In this document: piece after piece, positions 38,615 to 47,332 of the stretch | Numbering within the stretch: the stretch's first letter is position 1 | Layout of the letters: each line of letters opens with the position of its first letter | Source of the DNA: an uncultured Clostridia bacterium | GTDB taxonomy: Bacteria > Bacillota > Clostridia > Oscillospirales > Acutalibacteraceae | DNA length: 64,000 nt | Assembly: GCA_944384925.1 (NCBI GenBank) | Contig: CALWVF010000007.1 | Span: 58,341 to 122,340, forward strand | Reading direction: 5' to 3' | The notes under the pieces: generated by a model | The model's database searches: none | The model's input: only the letters and a program-made list of their open reading frames with translations | Told to the model about the DNA's origin: nothing | Made by a program: the position numbers and the translations under genes

Positions 38615-38729
38615 AATTACCCTCCAAAATATTTATTATTTCTTTAGTTTAAAAATATTATTATTCTTATGTAATCTAATATACACTAATTTGGTATACA
38701 TTTCAAGTAAAAAAACCGATTTAAAAATA

Positions 38730-39167
38730 CTATTTTATTTTTTGAATAGCACTTACTGCCAATTTATCGCAACGTTCATTCTCTGGGTGACCAGCATGAC
38801 CTTTCACCCACACAACTTTCACATTATGCATTTCTAAAAGCTCTAATAACTTCTTCCACAAGTCAACATTCAATGCCGGTTCTTTCCTATTTCTCATCCA
38901 TCCATTAGATTGCCACTTCTTTGCCCACCCCTTAGAAATTGCATTGCATACATACTGAGAATCACTGTATAAGGTTACATTACATTTTTCTTTTAAACAT
39001 TCAAATGCAGATATAACTGCTAACAGTTCCATACGATTGTTAGTCGTATCTTTTTCTCCTCCTGAAAGTTCCTTTTCTTTACTATTATAACGTAAAATTG
39101 CACCCCAACCTCCAGGTCCTGGATTTCCCTGGCATGCACCGTCAGTAAATATATCTACATTTTTCAA
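38730..39167 (-). CDS. rnhA: Ribonuclease HI
   Basis: 145 aa from TTG 39167, with GGAG about 8 nt ahead, giving [20 protein letters not shown]; a frame extending to 39191 has no SD. Catalytic residues D (FTDGA), E (RMELLAV), D (YSDSQYV) and D (NERCDKLA) are all present, with the basic handle [13 protein letters not shown]. It removes RNA from RNA-DNA hybrids. Confidence 0.93.
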   Translation of the reverse strand: MKNVDIFTDGACQGNPGPGGWGAILRYNSKEKELSGGEKDTTNNRMELLAVISAFECLKEKCNVTLYSDSQYVCNAISKGWAKKWQSNGWMRNRKEPALNVDLWKKLLELLEMHNVKVVWVKGHAGHPENERCDKLAVSAIQKIK

Positions 39168-39225
39168 AATAACATCTCCTATTATACTCAATTATATAAA
39201 GATTAAGTATAAAAATAAAGTAATT

Positions 39226-41025
39226 CTATTTCACATATTCAAATTCATCGCATTCATCTTTTAAATATCCATAATATATTGATTCGTAATACTTAAACAA
39301 TTCCTTATACTCTTCTGTTATACCTTCATGTATCATCTGTAAGTGCTCATGAGTGTCAAAACTGTCTTGTCCACTTTCTTTTTTTATTATTTGCATTGCA
39401 ATATTAGAACAATGATCTGCAATCCTTTCTAAATTAGTTATTATTTCTACAAATGATATGCCTGCACTAACATTACACATTCCTTTCTGTAATCTTTCTA
39501 AATGCCTATCTGTTAAAGACTCTTTAAGAGCATCTATAACTTCTTCAAGTGGTTCTACTCGAGATGCAACTATTACATCACTATTTAAATCTGCTTTCAC
39601 TGTAATATCTATAATATTTCTAACAGCTGCAATCATACATTTTATTTCTTTTTGAGCCTGACCAGAAAAATAAACGTTATTAGATTCATTATATTCAACA
39701 ACATCTGCTAAGTTTATACAGTAATCACCTATACGTTCATAGTCACTCAAATTATGCATTATTTCTGTTACTAATCTAATATCTTGCTCTGCTAAACTAC
39801 AACTTGTAATTTTAACAAGATATTCACTTAGTTTTGTTTCTGCTTTATCTAAAAACTTTTCATTCTCGTCTATTTCAAACAAAGTTCTATCATCATATTT
39901 TCTAATTAAATTAGATATTAACTCATAGTTTTCCTTCACTGTTTCTGCCATATTACAAATAACCTTTTTGCTTTGCTCTAACGCTACTGTAGGTGTTTTT
40001 ATAAAAATGTCGTCTAAAATATCTAACTCTTGATTTATTTTGTTATTTTGCTTATCTTTTATAATAAAACCAGAAAACTTAATTAACATAGAAATAAATG
40101 GATATAAAAGGCATGTTGTTAATATATTAAATAAGCTATGTATATCTGCTATGTTTCCCCTGTTCATTATGTTATTCCAAAATGATATTCCAATTGTAGC
40201 TTGATAAGCATATACGATAGGCATAAAAAACATTACACCTATAACATTAAAAAGTGTATGTATAATAGCTACTCTCTTAGCTTTTTTATTTGTTCCTATG
40301 CATCCTAATATTACAGTAACACATTTTCCTATATTTTGGCCTAATATAATTGGAAATGCCATAGAAAATGTAACCGTTCCTGTTGATGCTATAGCTTGTA
40401 GTATGCCTACAGATGCTGACGAACTTTGTATTAAAGCTGTTATTGCAAAACCAGACAATATTCCTATAAACGGGTTTTTAAACATTGTAAACATTTCTCT
40501 AACTTGTTCATTATCTTTTATGGGTGAGATTGTTTGTTCCATAATAGTCATACCCATAAACAATATTCCAAAACCTATTAAAATTTTTGAAATATTTTTT
40601 ATTTTTTTCTTTTTACCAAAAAGCAACATTGCTGCACCAATTGCAACAATCATTGGAGCAAAGGATGACGGTTTTAATATAGTTAAAAATATATTATCTG
40701 CCGATATATCACCCAATCTTAATATTTGGCCTGTAACTGTTGAGCCTATGTTAGCACCCATTAATACAGGAACCCCTTGAATTAATTTCATAATCCCTGC
40801 ATTTACAAATCCAACAACCATAATAATTGTTGCTGCAGAGCTTTGTATAATTCCAGTAGTAACAGTTCCTAAAGCTATGCCACTAAATTTATTTTTAGTT
40901 AACTTCTCTAATGTTCGTTCTAACCCTGCACCAGCTAATTGTTCTAAAGATGCTCCTAATAAGTTCATACCATAAAGGAACATACCTACTCCACCAAATA
41001 ATGAAAAAATGCAAGTTATATCCAA
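39226..41025 (-). CDS. Na+/phosphate cotransporter with PhoU-like domain
   Basis: 599 aa. The first about 320 residues hold two repeats of membrane helices, each with the QSS motif (GIIQSSAA at 59-66; ALIQSSSA near 200) that marks the NptA/SLC34-type Na/Pi family. The C-terminal half (about 340-580) is helical with PhoU-like repeats, probably sensing or gating. The function is sodium-driven phosphate movement across the membrane. It stands alone between rnhA and the disrupted secreted-protein gene. Confidence 0.9.
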   Translation of the reverse strand: MDITCIFSLFGGVGMFLYGMNLLGASLEQLAGAGLERTLEKLTKNKFSGIALGTVTTGIIQSSAATIIMVVGFVNAGIMKLIQGVPVLMGANIGSTVTGQILRLGDISADNIFLTILKPSSFAPMIVAIGAAMLLFGKKKKIKNISKILIGFGILFMGMTIMEQTISPIKDNEQVREMFTMFKNPFIGILSGFAITALIQSSSASVGILQAIASTGTVTFSMAFPIILGQNIGKCVTVILGCIGTNKKAKRVAIIHTLFNVIGVMFFMPIVYAYQATIGISFWNNIMNRGNIADIHSLFNILTTCLLYPFISMLIKFSGFIIKDKQNNKINQELDILDDIFIKTPTVALEQSKKVICNMAETVKENYELISNLIRKYDDRTLFEIDENEKFLDKAETKLSEYLVKITSCSLAEQDIRLVTEIMHNLSDYERIGDYCINLADVVEYNESNNVYFSGQAQKEIKCMIAAVRNIIDITVKADLNSDVIVASRVEPLEEVIDALKESLTDRHLERLQKGMCNVSAGISFVEIITNLERIADHCSNIAMQIIKKESGQDSFDTHEHLQMIHEGITEEYKELFKYYESIYYGYLKDECDEFEYVK

Positions 41026-41299
41026 AGTTTTCCACCCGCCATTTATATTATTATCATAATTATCTTACTAAATGATTTTACAAAATACAAGGTTTAATAC
41101 AAGAAATAATAATTTTTTACTATTTTATTAATATTTAATACCATTGTTAAATATAATTGTTATTTTTAACAACTATTTTACTTGACAAAAATATATATTG
41201 TTACCCCAAAAACAATAATAGTTACTGAACACAATTATAAAGTCATATTATGGTAAAATGAATTGAATTTTGATAATTTTCTTCATTTTTTTAAATATA
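41026..41299. other. Intergenic region, no gene seen
   Basis: About 270 bp of AT-rich spacer between two divergently transcribed genes. Apart from a short TTAAATATAATTGTTATTTTTAA inverted repeat near 41155 I see no ORF or RNA gene. Confidence 0.5.
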
Positions 41300-41328
41300 T
41301 TGACATAATTAAGTTTCTGTTATAATAT
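41300..41328 (+). promoter_or_regulatory. Promoter of the 41365 gene
   Basis: TTGACA (41300-41305) with TATAAT at 41321 (15-bp spacer) or TAATAT at 41323 (17-bp). AGGAGG follows 10 nt ahead of the ATG. Consensus-like on both elements, so the gene was recently well expressed. Confidence 0.65.
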
Positions 41329-41364
41329 AGGCCTTGTATTAAATATATTTTAGGAGGTAAATCT

Positions 41365-42201
41365 ATGAAAGATTATTACTTAAAACTTAACAAACTAGCT
41401 CTATTATTTTTTTCTCTTTCTACTATTATTCCTAATGTTCTTTATCCTGCAGGTGAAACTAAAGCTACTGAACCTCAACTTTATAATATCGAAGATGTTT
41501 GCTACACATTTTCTAGCTATCTAACAGCTAATCCTCAAGAAATACCCCTAGAATCAGAATCAGAGCAAAAAACAATAGATGAACAAATTAGTAAAACACA
41601 AAAAGATGAGATTGCAGCATTACTTAACATTTCTAAATACGAAATTGAAAATTATAAAGTAAATTCGAATACATTAATACTCATTGTCCAGGCTTTTAAA
41701 AAAACTTTAGAATTAATTCAAAGTGATATTTATTACACTTGGTGGCTAAATGCTACCATGAATCCTACACTTGTTACTATAGAACCTAAATGTGTTACTA
41801 ATAAAGATAATTCTAATATCAATCAGCAAAAAGTTAGTGAATCAGATATTGCAATGTGGATCCTCTCAACAAGTTCTATTTTTTCCAAAAACGGAAAAGA
41901 CTGGATATCACTGGTCAACAAATTTACAAGCCGGCCAAATGTCTCCTGTGGTATAATGCCAGATCCTATGATTTCTAACGACGATAGATTTATTTTATTA
42001 ATACATAATTTTCTAGAATCTCTAATGGTTACAAGAACTAAAGATGGAAAATTGTCATTCAACTCTAATTATAAAATTCCTAAACCAATATTAAAGGAAA
42101 TTTTTGCATATTCGCTTTTAAAAAGACCTCCGTACGATGTAAACAGTGTGAATATTATCCCCCAATTGAAGCTTTTTGTGAAACGACACACCTTTCTATA
42201 G
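41365..42201 (+). CDS. Secreted protein of unknown function, 3' end frameshifted
   Basis: 278 aa before a premature stop. A signal peptide (about 1-35, ending near AGETKA) is followed by no domain I recognise; the middle is helical and charged, with a NKFT...IMPD segment and GKLSFNSNY. Past residue about 258 the frame diverges: homologous coding continues in another frame (CKQCEYYPPIEAFCE, then about 80 residues) up to about 42425. The original protein was therefore longer, about 345 residues or more, with a cysteine motif. A strong promoter and AGGAGG RBS precede it. Confidence 0.65.
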   Translation: MKDYYLKLNKLALLFFSLSTIIPNVLYPAGETKATEPQLYNIEDVCYTFSSYLTANPQEIPLESESEQKTIDEQISKTQKDEIAALLNISKYEIENYKVNSNTLILIVQAFKKTLELIQSDIYYTWWLNATMNPTLVTIEPKCVTNKDNSNINQQKVSESDIAMWILSTSSIFSKNGKDWISLVNKFTSRPNVSCGIMPDPMISNDDRFILLIHNFLESLMVTRTKDGKLSFNSNYKIPKPILKEIFAYSLLKRPPYDVNSVNIIPQLKLFVKRHTFL

Positions 42202-42836
42202 ATTATCTTGACAAAGAATCTCGTGATACTATAAGGATATTCCTAGTTATAAACGGACTCCAATGGGATCTTTTTAGTTTAGAAAAGGAATTCGTTAATA
42301 GCGGGTGTGGTAATGCAGATAAAGATTACCTTGGAGGACAAAACTTAATTTACAATCTTCCGCAACAAATTCACAAATTTGCCAAGTATCTTCTCTGGGA
42401 CAATGCCAGATCTGGAAGTCTCTAGTCACTATAGATTTAGTCCATTAATAAATAATCTTGCAGAACATCTAACTCTTATAAAAACTAAAAATGGTAAGTT
42501 ATCATTTAACTCTAATTATGAAATTTCCAAACCACTATTAAAAGAAATTTTTGCATATTCGCTTTTGAAAAGCTCTGATCACAAATGTTAAACTATGTAA
42601 ATATTACCTCCCAATAGAAGTGTTTTGTGAAGAAATACTTTTTTCAAGAGATTAGCTTAATGAAGGATTTCGTGATGATATAAGAGCAACCCTATTAGTT
42701 TAGAAAATAAGTTTGTTAGTAACGAGTGCAATAATATAGATAAAGATTATTTTGTATATCAAAAATTAATGCGTGGTGGCATATACAGTACGAATGTTAC
42801 TATTCTTAAAATAGCTAAACTTAAGTTACATATATA
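42130..42836 (+). pseudogene. Frameshifted tail plus decayed second copy of the same module
   Basis: The rest of the 41365 protein continues out of frame to about 42425 (YYPPIEAFCE, SRDTIRIFLVING, SLEKEFVNSGC). From about 42370 a second copy begins (NKFTNLPSIFSGTMPD), holds 42379-42591 in one frame (GKLSFNSNYEISKPLLKEIF matches GKLSFNSNYKIPKPILKEIF), then continues in others (CKLCKYYLPIEVFCEE; ISLENKFVSNEC). Several stops and shifts make it non-functional. The homologous order shows a tandem duplication of about 200 codons followed by decay. Confidence 0.7.
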
Positions 42837-42875
42837 AAAACCGTGAATTACTTTAATTTGTAAGACACGGTTTTT
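42836..42875 (+). terminator. Terminator after the decayed duplicate
   Basis: AAAAACCGTG / CACGGTTTTT, a 10-bp stem with T5, directly behind the last remnant. It is A/T-flanked on both sides and may also serve the convergent asparaginase gene. Confidence 0.65.
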
Positions 42876-42958
42876 GTATAATTAATTTTAGATTTTAAAG
42901 ATTTGTGAATATATTCTTAAATTATCAATATTTTAAATATACTCAACTATAAAACTCA

Positions 42959-44086
42959 TTAATATTCCAAAAACATTCTTTCTATTTCTTTAAAATCATT
43001 CGTTTTTGTTAAAGCTAAAATAAGAAGCATTCTTGCCTTCTGAGGAGGAAAATTATCTCCTACAATACAATTTGTCAAATCATCTAAAGTCGGATCATAA
43101 GAAACTACTCCATTCCCAATTCTAGAGCTTCTTACAACCGGTATTCCTTTATCTGTCATTTTCTTCACTGAATCTATCCACGACAAACTAAATCTTCCAT
43201 TTCCTGCTCCTGCAATAATAACACCATCTACTTCATTTTTTATTAAATCCAAAATTTCAGGATCTGCTCCTAAAGAAAAATACACTATGGCGACGTTAGG
43301 CAATGAATCTATATCAGATACATCAAACTCTGTTTCTATTGTATGCTTTTTTAAAGATTCTGTATATATATGTACATTATCATCTTTTATATATCCAATA
43401 CATCCAAAATCTCTGCCTCCAAATGCTTGTGTCCTAAATGCATTTTCCTTTTGAACCAACCTCGCACCATAAATGCCATCAGAAAATGCAATTAAAACTC
43501 CCCTTCCAATTGCTTGATCACTTTTTGCAAGAGCAACTGCTTGGTATAGATTCATTGGCCCATCTGCACTTGTTGCAGTCGATGGCCTCATAGAGCCTGT
43601 AATTACAACAGGCTTTTCTGATTTCAAAACCAAATTAAGAAAATATGCCGTTTCATCCATTGTATCTGTTCCATGAGTTATAACTATACCATCTATGTCA
43701 TCTCTCTTTAAAATATTATTTATACGTTTCGCAAGATTCAATAAATCCTTTAACCCAATATCGCAACTATCGACATTCATAAACTGAATCCCATATATAT
43801 TTGCCAAATCAGAAATACCTTCTACACTTTGTACAATAGAGTCTATGTCTATCTCTCCTGCAACATATTCAGAAGATTTTCCCTTTTCTCCTTTACCTGC
43901 TATTGTTCCACCTGTTGCTATTATAACTATATTTTTCAAATCATTATTTGATTTTTTCGGACTATTCCAAACTACAGTGTATGGAAACTCCTGCTCTATG
44001 TTTTTCTCTGCATACGTAACAACCCAAGGAATATTCAAAAAGCACATAATTAAAATCGCGACATAGATTAAATCTTTCCTTTTCAC
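42959..44086 (-). CDS. ansB: L-asparaginase, exported (type II-like)
   Basis: 375 aa. A signal peptide (about 5-26) is followed by a short spacer and the asparaginase domain. Both active-site threonine motifs are intact: IIATGGTIAGKG and VITHGTDTMDETAYFL. TGSMRPSTATSADGP is the expected substrate loop. It converts Asn to Asp plus ammonia, outside the cell or at the membrane. It is transcribed in the same direction as gatB, 50 bp behind it, so it may be co-expressed with the Asp/Asn-tRNA genes. Confidence 0.9.
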   Translation of the reverse strand: MKRKDLIYVAILIMCFLNIPWVVTYAEKNIEQEFPYTVVWNSPKKSNNDLKNIVIIATGGTIAGKGEKGKSSEYVAGEIDIDSIVQSVEGISDLANIYGIQFMNVDSCDIGLKDLLNLAKRINNILKRDDIDGIVITHGTDTMDETAYFLNLVLKSEKPVVITGSMRPSTATSADGPMNLYQAVALAKSDQAIGRGVLIAFSDGIYGARLVQKENAFRTQAFGGRDFGCIGYIKDDNVHIYTESLKKHTIETEFDVSDIDSLPNVAIVYFSLGADPEILDLIKNEVDGVIIAGAGNGRFSLSWIDSVKKMTDKGIPVVRSSRIGNGVVSYDPTLDDLTNCIVGDNFPPQKARMLLILALTKTNDFKEIERMFLEY

Positions 44087-44135
44087 AGATACTCCTCCAA
44101 TAATTTAATAATTATTAATACTTAGAAATTATAAT

Positions 44136-45548
44136 CTAGCGTATAATTTCTTTAATTAAATTTTCTACAACAATAGCATCAGCTTTGCCCTTAGTTGATT
44201 TCATTACAAACCCAACCAAAGCCTTTATAGCTTTTTCCTTTCCGTTTAAATAATCTTTTACTGCATTTGAGTTAGCATCAACTGCCTCCTTGCAAAGAGT
44301 TTTAATTGTATTTTCATCTATGGAGCCCATATCCTCTTCAGATATAAATTCTTTACATGATTTTCCTGTATCCAGCATTTTTTCTAATGTAGATTTCGCT
44401 AAACCGCTTCTTATTTTTCCATCTTCTAAAAGAAGAGCTAATTCCCTCATATTTTCTGGAGATACTTTTATGTTAAACTTTTCTTTTTCAGATTCATTTT
44501 CTAAAATTCTAAATGCTTGGCCTATAATAAAATTAGAAATAGTTTTTGCGGAACTAACACCATCAATTGCCTTTTCAAAGTATTCAGATATTTTTTTATA
44601 TTTAACAATAATTTGAGCATCTTTTTCTGGTATTCCTAATTCATTTACATATCTAGACAGTTTTTCATCTGGTCGTTCAGGAAGTTCCTCTCTTATTTTT
44701 TCTATTTCGCTATCTAATATATTGATTGTTATAAGGTCCGGCTCTCTAAAATATCTATAGTCATCTGCATCTTCTTTACCTCGCATCGACTCTGTGGTAT
44801 TAGTTTTATCGTCATATCTACGAGTTTCTTGAACAACCTCCTCTCCTGATTCCAATAAATCCACTTGTCGTTCAAATTCATATTGCATAGCCTTTGCCAT
44901 AAATGTAATGGAATTCATATTTTTTATTTCTGTCCTAACTCCAAATTTATCTTCGCCTTTTGGCCTTACAGATATGTTAATATCACACCTCATTGAGCCC
45001 TCTTGCATCTTACAATCAGATATTCCTATATATCTCATTATAAGTTGCAACTTTTCAACATACTCTTTTGCTTCTTCTGCACTTCTTATATCCGGTTCAG
45101 TAACTATCTCTATTAATGGTACACCTGCTCTATTATAATCTATGAGTGTGTCGCCTCTTCTATGCGTAAGTTTTCCAGCATCTTCTTCTATATGAATACG
45201 ATTAATTCTAACCTTTTTTCCTGTTGATAATTCTATATAACCATTTTTACAAATTGGTAAATCAAATTGAGAAATTTGATACGCTTTAGATAAATCTGGA
45301 TACACATAATTTTTTCTATCCATTTTTGAAACATTATTTATAGTACAATTTGTTATCAACCCAGCTTTAATAGCATAGTCTACAACTGATCTATTCAATT
45401 TTGGTAATGTTCCTGGTAATCCAATACAAATTGGGCAGCAATGCGTATTAGGTTGGCCGCCAAACTCTGTTGTACAGCTGCAAAATATTTTGCTCTTTGT
45501 GGATAATTCAACATGAGTCTCAAGACCTGCAACTAATTCATATTTCAT
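44136..45548 (-). CDS. gatB: Asp-tRNA(Asn)/Glu-tRNA(Gln) amidotransferase subunit B
   Basis: 470 aa. The N-terminal GLETHVELSTKSKIFC and the cysteine set (CSCTTEFGGQPNTHCCPIC) bind zinc; GxYxYPDL-like YVYPDLSKAYQISQ and the kinase region follow, then the C-terminal YqeY-like tRNA-binding tail. With GatA and GatC it converts mischarged Asp-tRNA(Asn) or Glu-tRNA(Gln) to the amide form. The start overlaps the gatA stop (ATGA). Confidence 0.96.
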   Translation of the reverse strand: MKYELVAGLETHVELSTKSKIFCSCTTEFGGQPNTHCCPICIGLPGTLPKLNRSVVDYAIKAGLITNCTINNVSKMDRKNYVYPDLSKAYQISQFDLPICKNGYIELSTGKKVRINRIHIEEDAGKLTHRRGDTLIDYNRAGVPLIEIVTEPDIRSAEEAKEYVEKLQLIMRYIGISDCKMQEGSMRCDINISVRPKGEDKFGVRTEIKNMNSITFMAKAMQYEFERQVDLLESGEEVVQETRRYDDKTNTTESMRGKEDADDYRYFREPDLITINILDSEIEKIREELPERPDEKLSRYVNELGIPEKDAQIIVKYKKISEYFEKAIDGVSSAKTISNFIIGQAFRILENESEKEKFNIKVSPENMRELALLLEDGKIRSGLAKSTLEKMLDTGKSCKEFISEEDMGSIDENTIKTLCKEAVDANSNAVKDYLNGKEKAIKALVGFVMKSTKGKADAIVVENLIKEIIR

Positions 45549-47014
45549 AGTCTAACCCCCATATCAACAGATTTAAATGATGTATTTTTAGTTTCCTGTT
45601 CATATGCATATGCTATATTTAATACTTCACCATCACAAAACCTGTTTCCTATTATCTGAATTCCTATTGGTAGCCCATCTTTGTCTGATCCACAAGGCAG
45701 TGAAATAGCCGGAAGTCCTGCAATGTTTACAGGAACAGTGCAAACGTCATTAGCATATGCTTCCATAGGATCTTCTGAAATATAATTCTTTGTAAATGCA
45801 GTTTTAGGTGCAGTAGGTGCAATTAATGCATCACACAATTTAAAGGCTTCTTTAAAATCATCTATTATTATGCTTCTCATTTTTTGAGCTTTTTTATAGT
45901 ATTCATCACAATACCCAGAACTTAATACATATGTTCCTAACAAAATCCTATGTTTCACTTCTTTGCCGAAACCTTCGTCTCTTGTTTTACATATCATCTC
46001 ATCAATATTTCTATATTTAGGAGTTCTATATCCATATCTTATCCCATCATATCTACCTAAATTTGATGATGCTTCTGCACATGCTAGAATATAATAAACC
46101 GGAAGAGCATATTTTATCGAACTCATTTTTATATGAACAATTTCTGCTCCTATAGATTCATATACTTTTATGGCTTGCTCTACATGTCCTTTTATATTCT
46201 CATTTGTATACTCAAAAAAATCATCTACTATACCTATTTTTTTCCCTTTTATACTATTTTTTAATAACTTAAAGGTAATCTCTTGATTCCTTCCTCGAGA
46301 GGTAGAATCCTTTGGATCATACTCCGATATGACATCATATACTATTGATGCATCTTCAACAGATGTAGTTATTGGACCAATTTGGTCTAAACTAGATGCA
46401 AATGCAACTAAACCATATCTAGACACGGTTCCATATGTGGGTTTAAATCCAACTACACCACAAAAACTAGCCGGTTGGCGTATTGAACCACCTGTATCAC
46501 TTCCCAAAGCATATACTGCAATATTTCCCGCAACAGCTGCAGCCCCTCCTCCTGAACTACCCCCCGGTACACAATCTAAATTATGTGGATTCGATGTTGC
46601 ACCATAATAAGATGTTTCTGAAGTTGAACCCATAGCAAACTCATCCATATTTGTTTTTCCTAACAAAATGGATCCATTATCATTTAATAAGTCAAAAACT
46701 GTTGCATTATATATTGGGACATAATTGCTCAACATCTTAGAAGCACAGCTAGTTAAAATTCCTTTTGTGCTTATATTATCCTTCATTGTCATGGGTATAC
46801 CTGCAATCATCGAGATATCCTCTCCCAAGGATATCTTCTTATCAATTCTTTTTGCAGATTCCAAAGCTGTATCTTTGGTAACAGTAATATATGCATTCAA
46901 TTCTTTGTTGTGGTTATCTATTGCTTCTAAATATTTCTTTGTGATTTCCTCACAAGACATCTGTTTCTTTGTTAAAAGATCATGTATATAACTAATTTTA
47001 CTCATTCGATCCAC
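45545..47014 (-). CDS. gatA: Amidotransferase subunit A
   Basis: 489 aa, amidase signature family. The Ser-cisSer-Lys triad is visible: Lys in IPMTMKDNIS, the serine loop PGGSSGGGAAAV and GSDTGGSIRQPA. It hydrolyses glutamine and channels ammonia to GatB. I keep the GTG at 47014 because AGGAGG lies 7 nt upstream; an ATG three codons on is too far from it. It is preceded by gatC. Confidence 0.96.
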   Translation of the reverse strand: MDRMSKISYIHDLLTKKQMSCEEITKKYLEAIDNHNKELNAYITVTKDTALESAKRIDKKISLGEDISMIAGIPMTMKDNISTKGILTSCASKMLSNYVPIYNATVFDLLNDNGSILLGKTNMDEFAMGSTSETSYYGATSNPHNLDCVPGGSSGGGAAAVAGNIAVYALGSDTGGSIRQPASFCGVVGFKPTYGTVSRYGLVAFASSLDQIGPITTSVEDASIVYDVISEYDPKDSTSRGRNQEITFKLLKNSIKGKKIGIVDDFFEYTNENIKGHVEQAIKVYESIGAEIVHIKMSSIKYALPVYYILACAEASSNLGRYDGIRYGYRTPKYRNIDEMICKTRDEGFGKEVKHRILLGTYVLSSGYCDEYYKKAQKMRSIIIDDFKEAFKLCDALIAPTAPKTAFTKNYISEDPMEAYANDVCTVPVNIAGLPAISLPCGSDKDGLPIGIQIIGNRFCDGEVLNIAYAYEQETKNTSFKSVDMGVRL

Positions 47015-47037
47015 TTTAATGCCTCCTTTAAAAACTA

Positions 47038-47319
47038 CTATATTAACTTCTTAACAGCAAAAAAGCCATCTTCTCCTCCATTCACTCCACTTAAAATCTC
47101 TTTCCTATCAAATGATTCTTCTACAATATCATCTCTAAACACATTTATTATATTATTAATATCTGTAAATTCAAACTCCCCATCACACGCATCATTTATC
47201 TCATGTGCAAAGGATATTATTTTTTGCATATCTTCTGTTAATTGGTTCAATTCCTCTTCATTCATAGAAATCTTAGAAAGTTTAGCAAGCTTTTTCACAT
47301 CTTCAACTGTTACCACCAT
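47038..47319 (-). CDS. gatC: Amidotransferase subunit C
   Basis: 93 aa. It stabilises GatA-GatB by wrapping between them. The N-terminal VEDVKKLAKLSKISMNEEEL and the conserved DI-x-FRDD segment (NVFRDDIVEES) are typical. It lies between aspS and gatA, so all components of the transamidation route to Asn-tRNA are made from one unit. Confidence 0.92.
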   Translation of the reverse strand: MVVTVEDVKKLAKLSKISMNEEELNQLTEDMQKIISFAHEINDACDGEFEFTDINNIINVFRDDIVEESFDRKEILSGVNGGEDGFFAVKKLI

Positions 47320-47332
47320 TTCAATTCCACCC

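Noticed and set aside
40298..40780. 160-aa plus frame
   Set aside because: Antisense shadow of the Na/Pi cotransporter.
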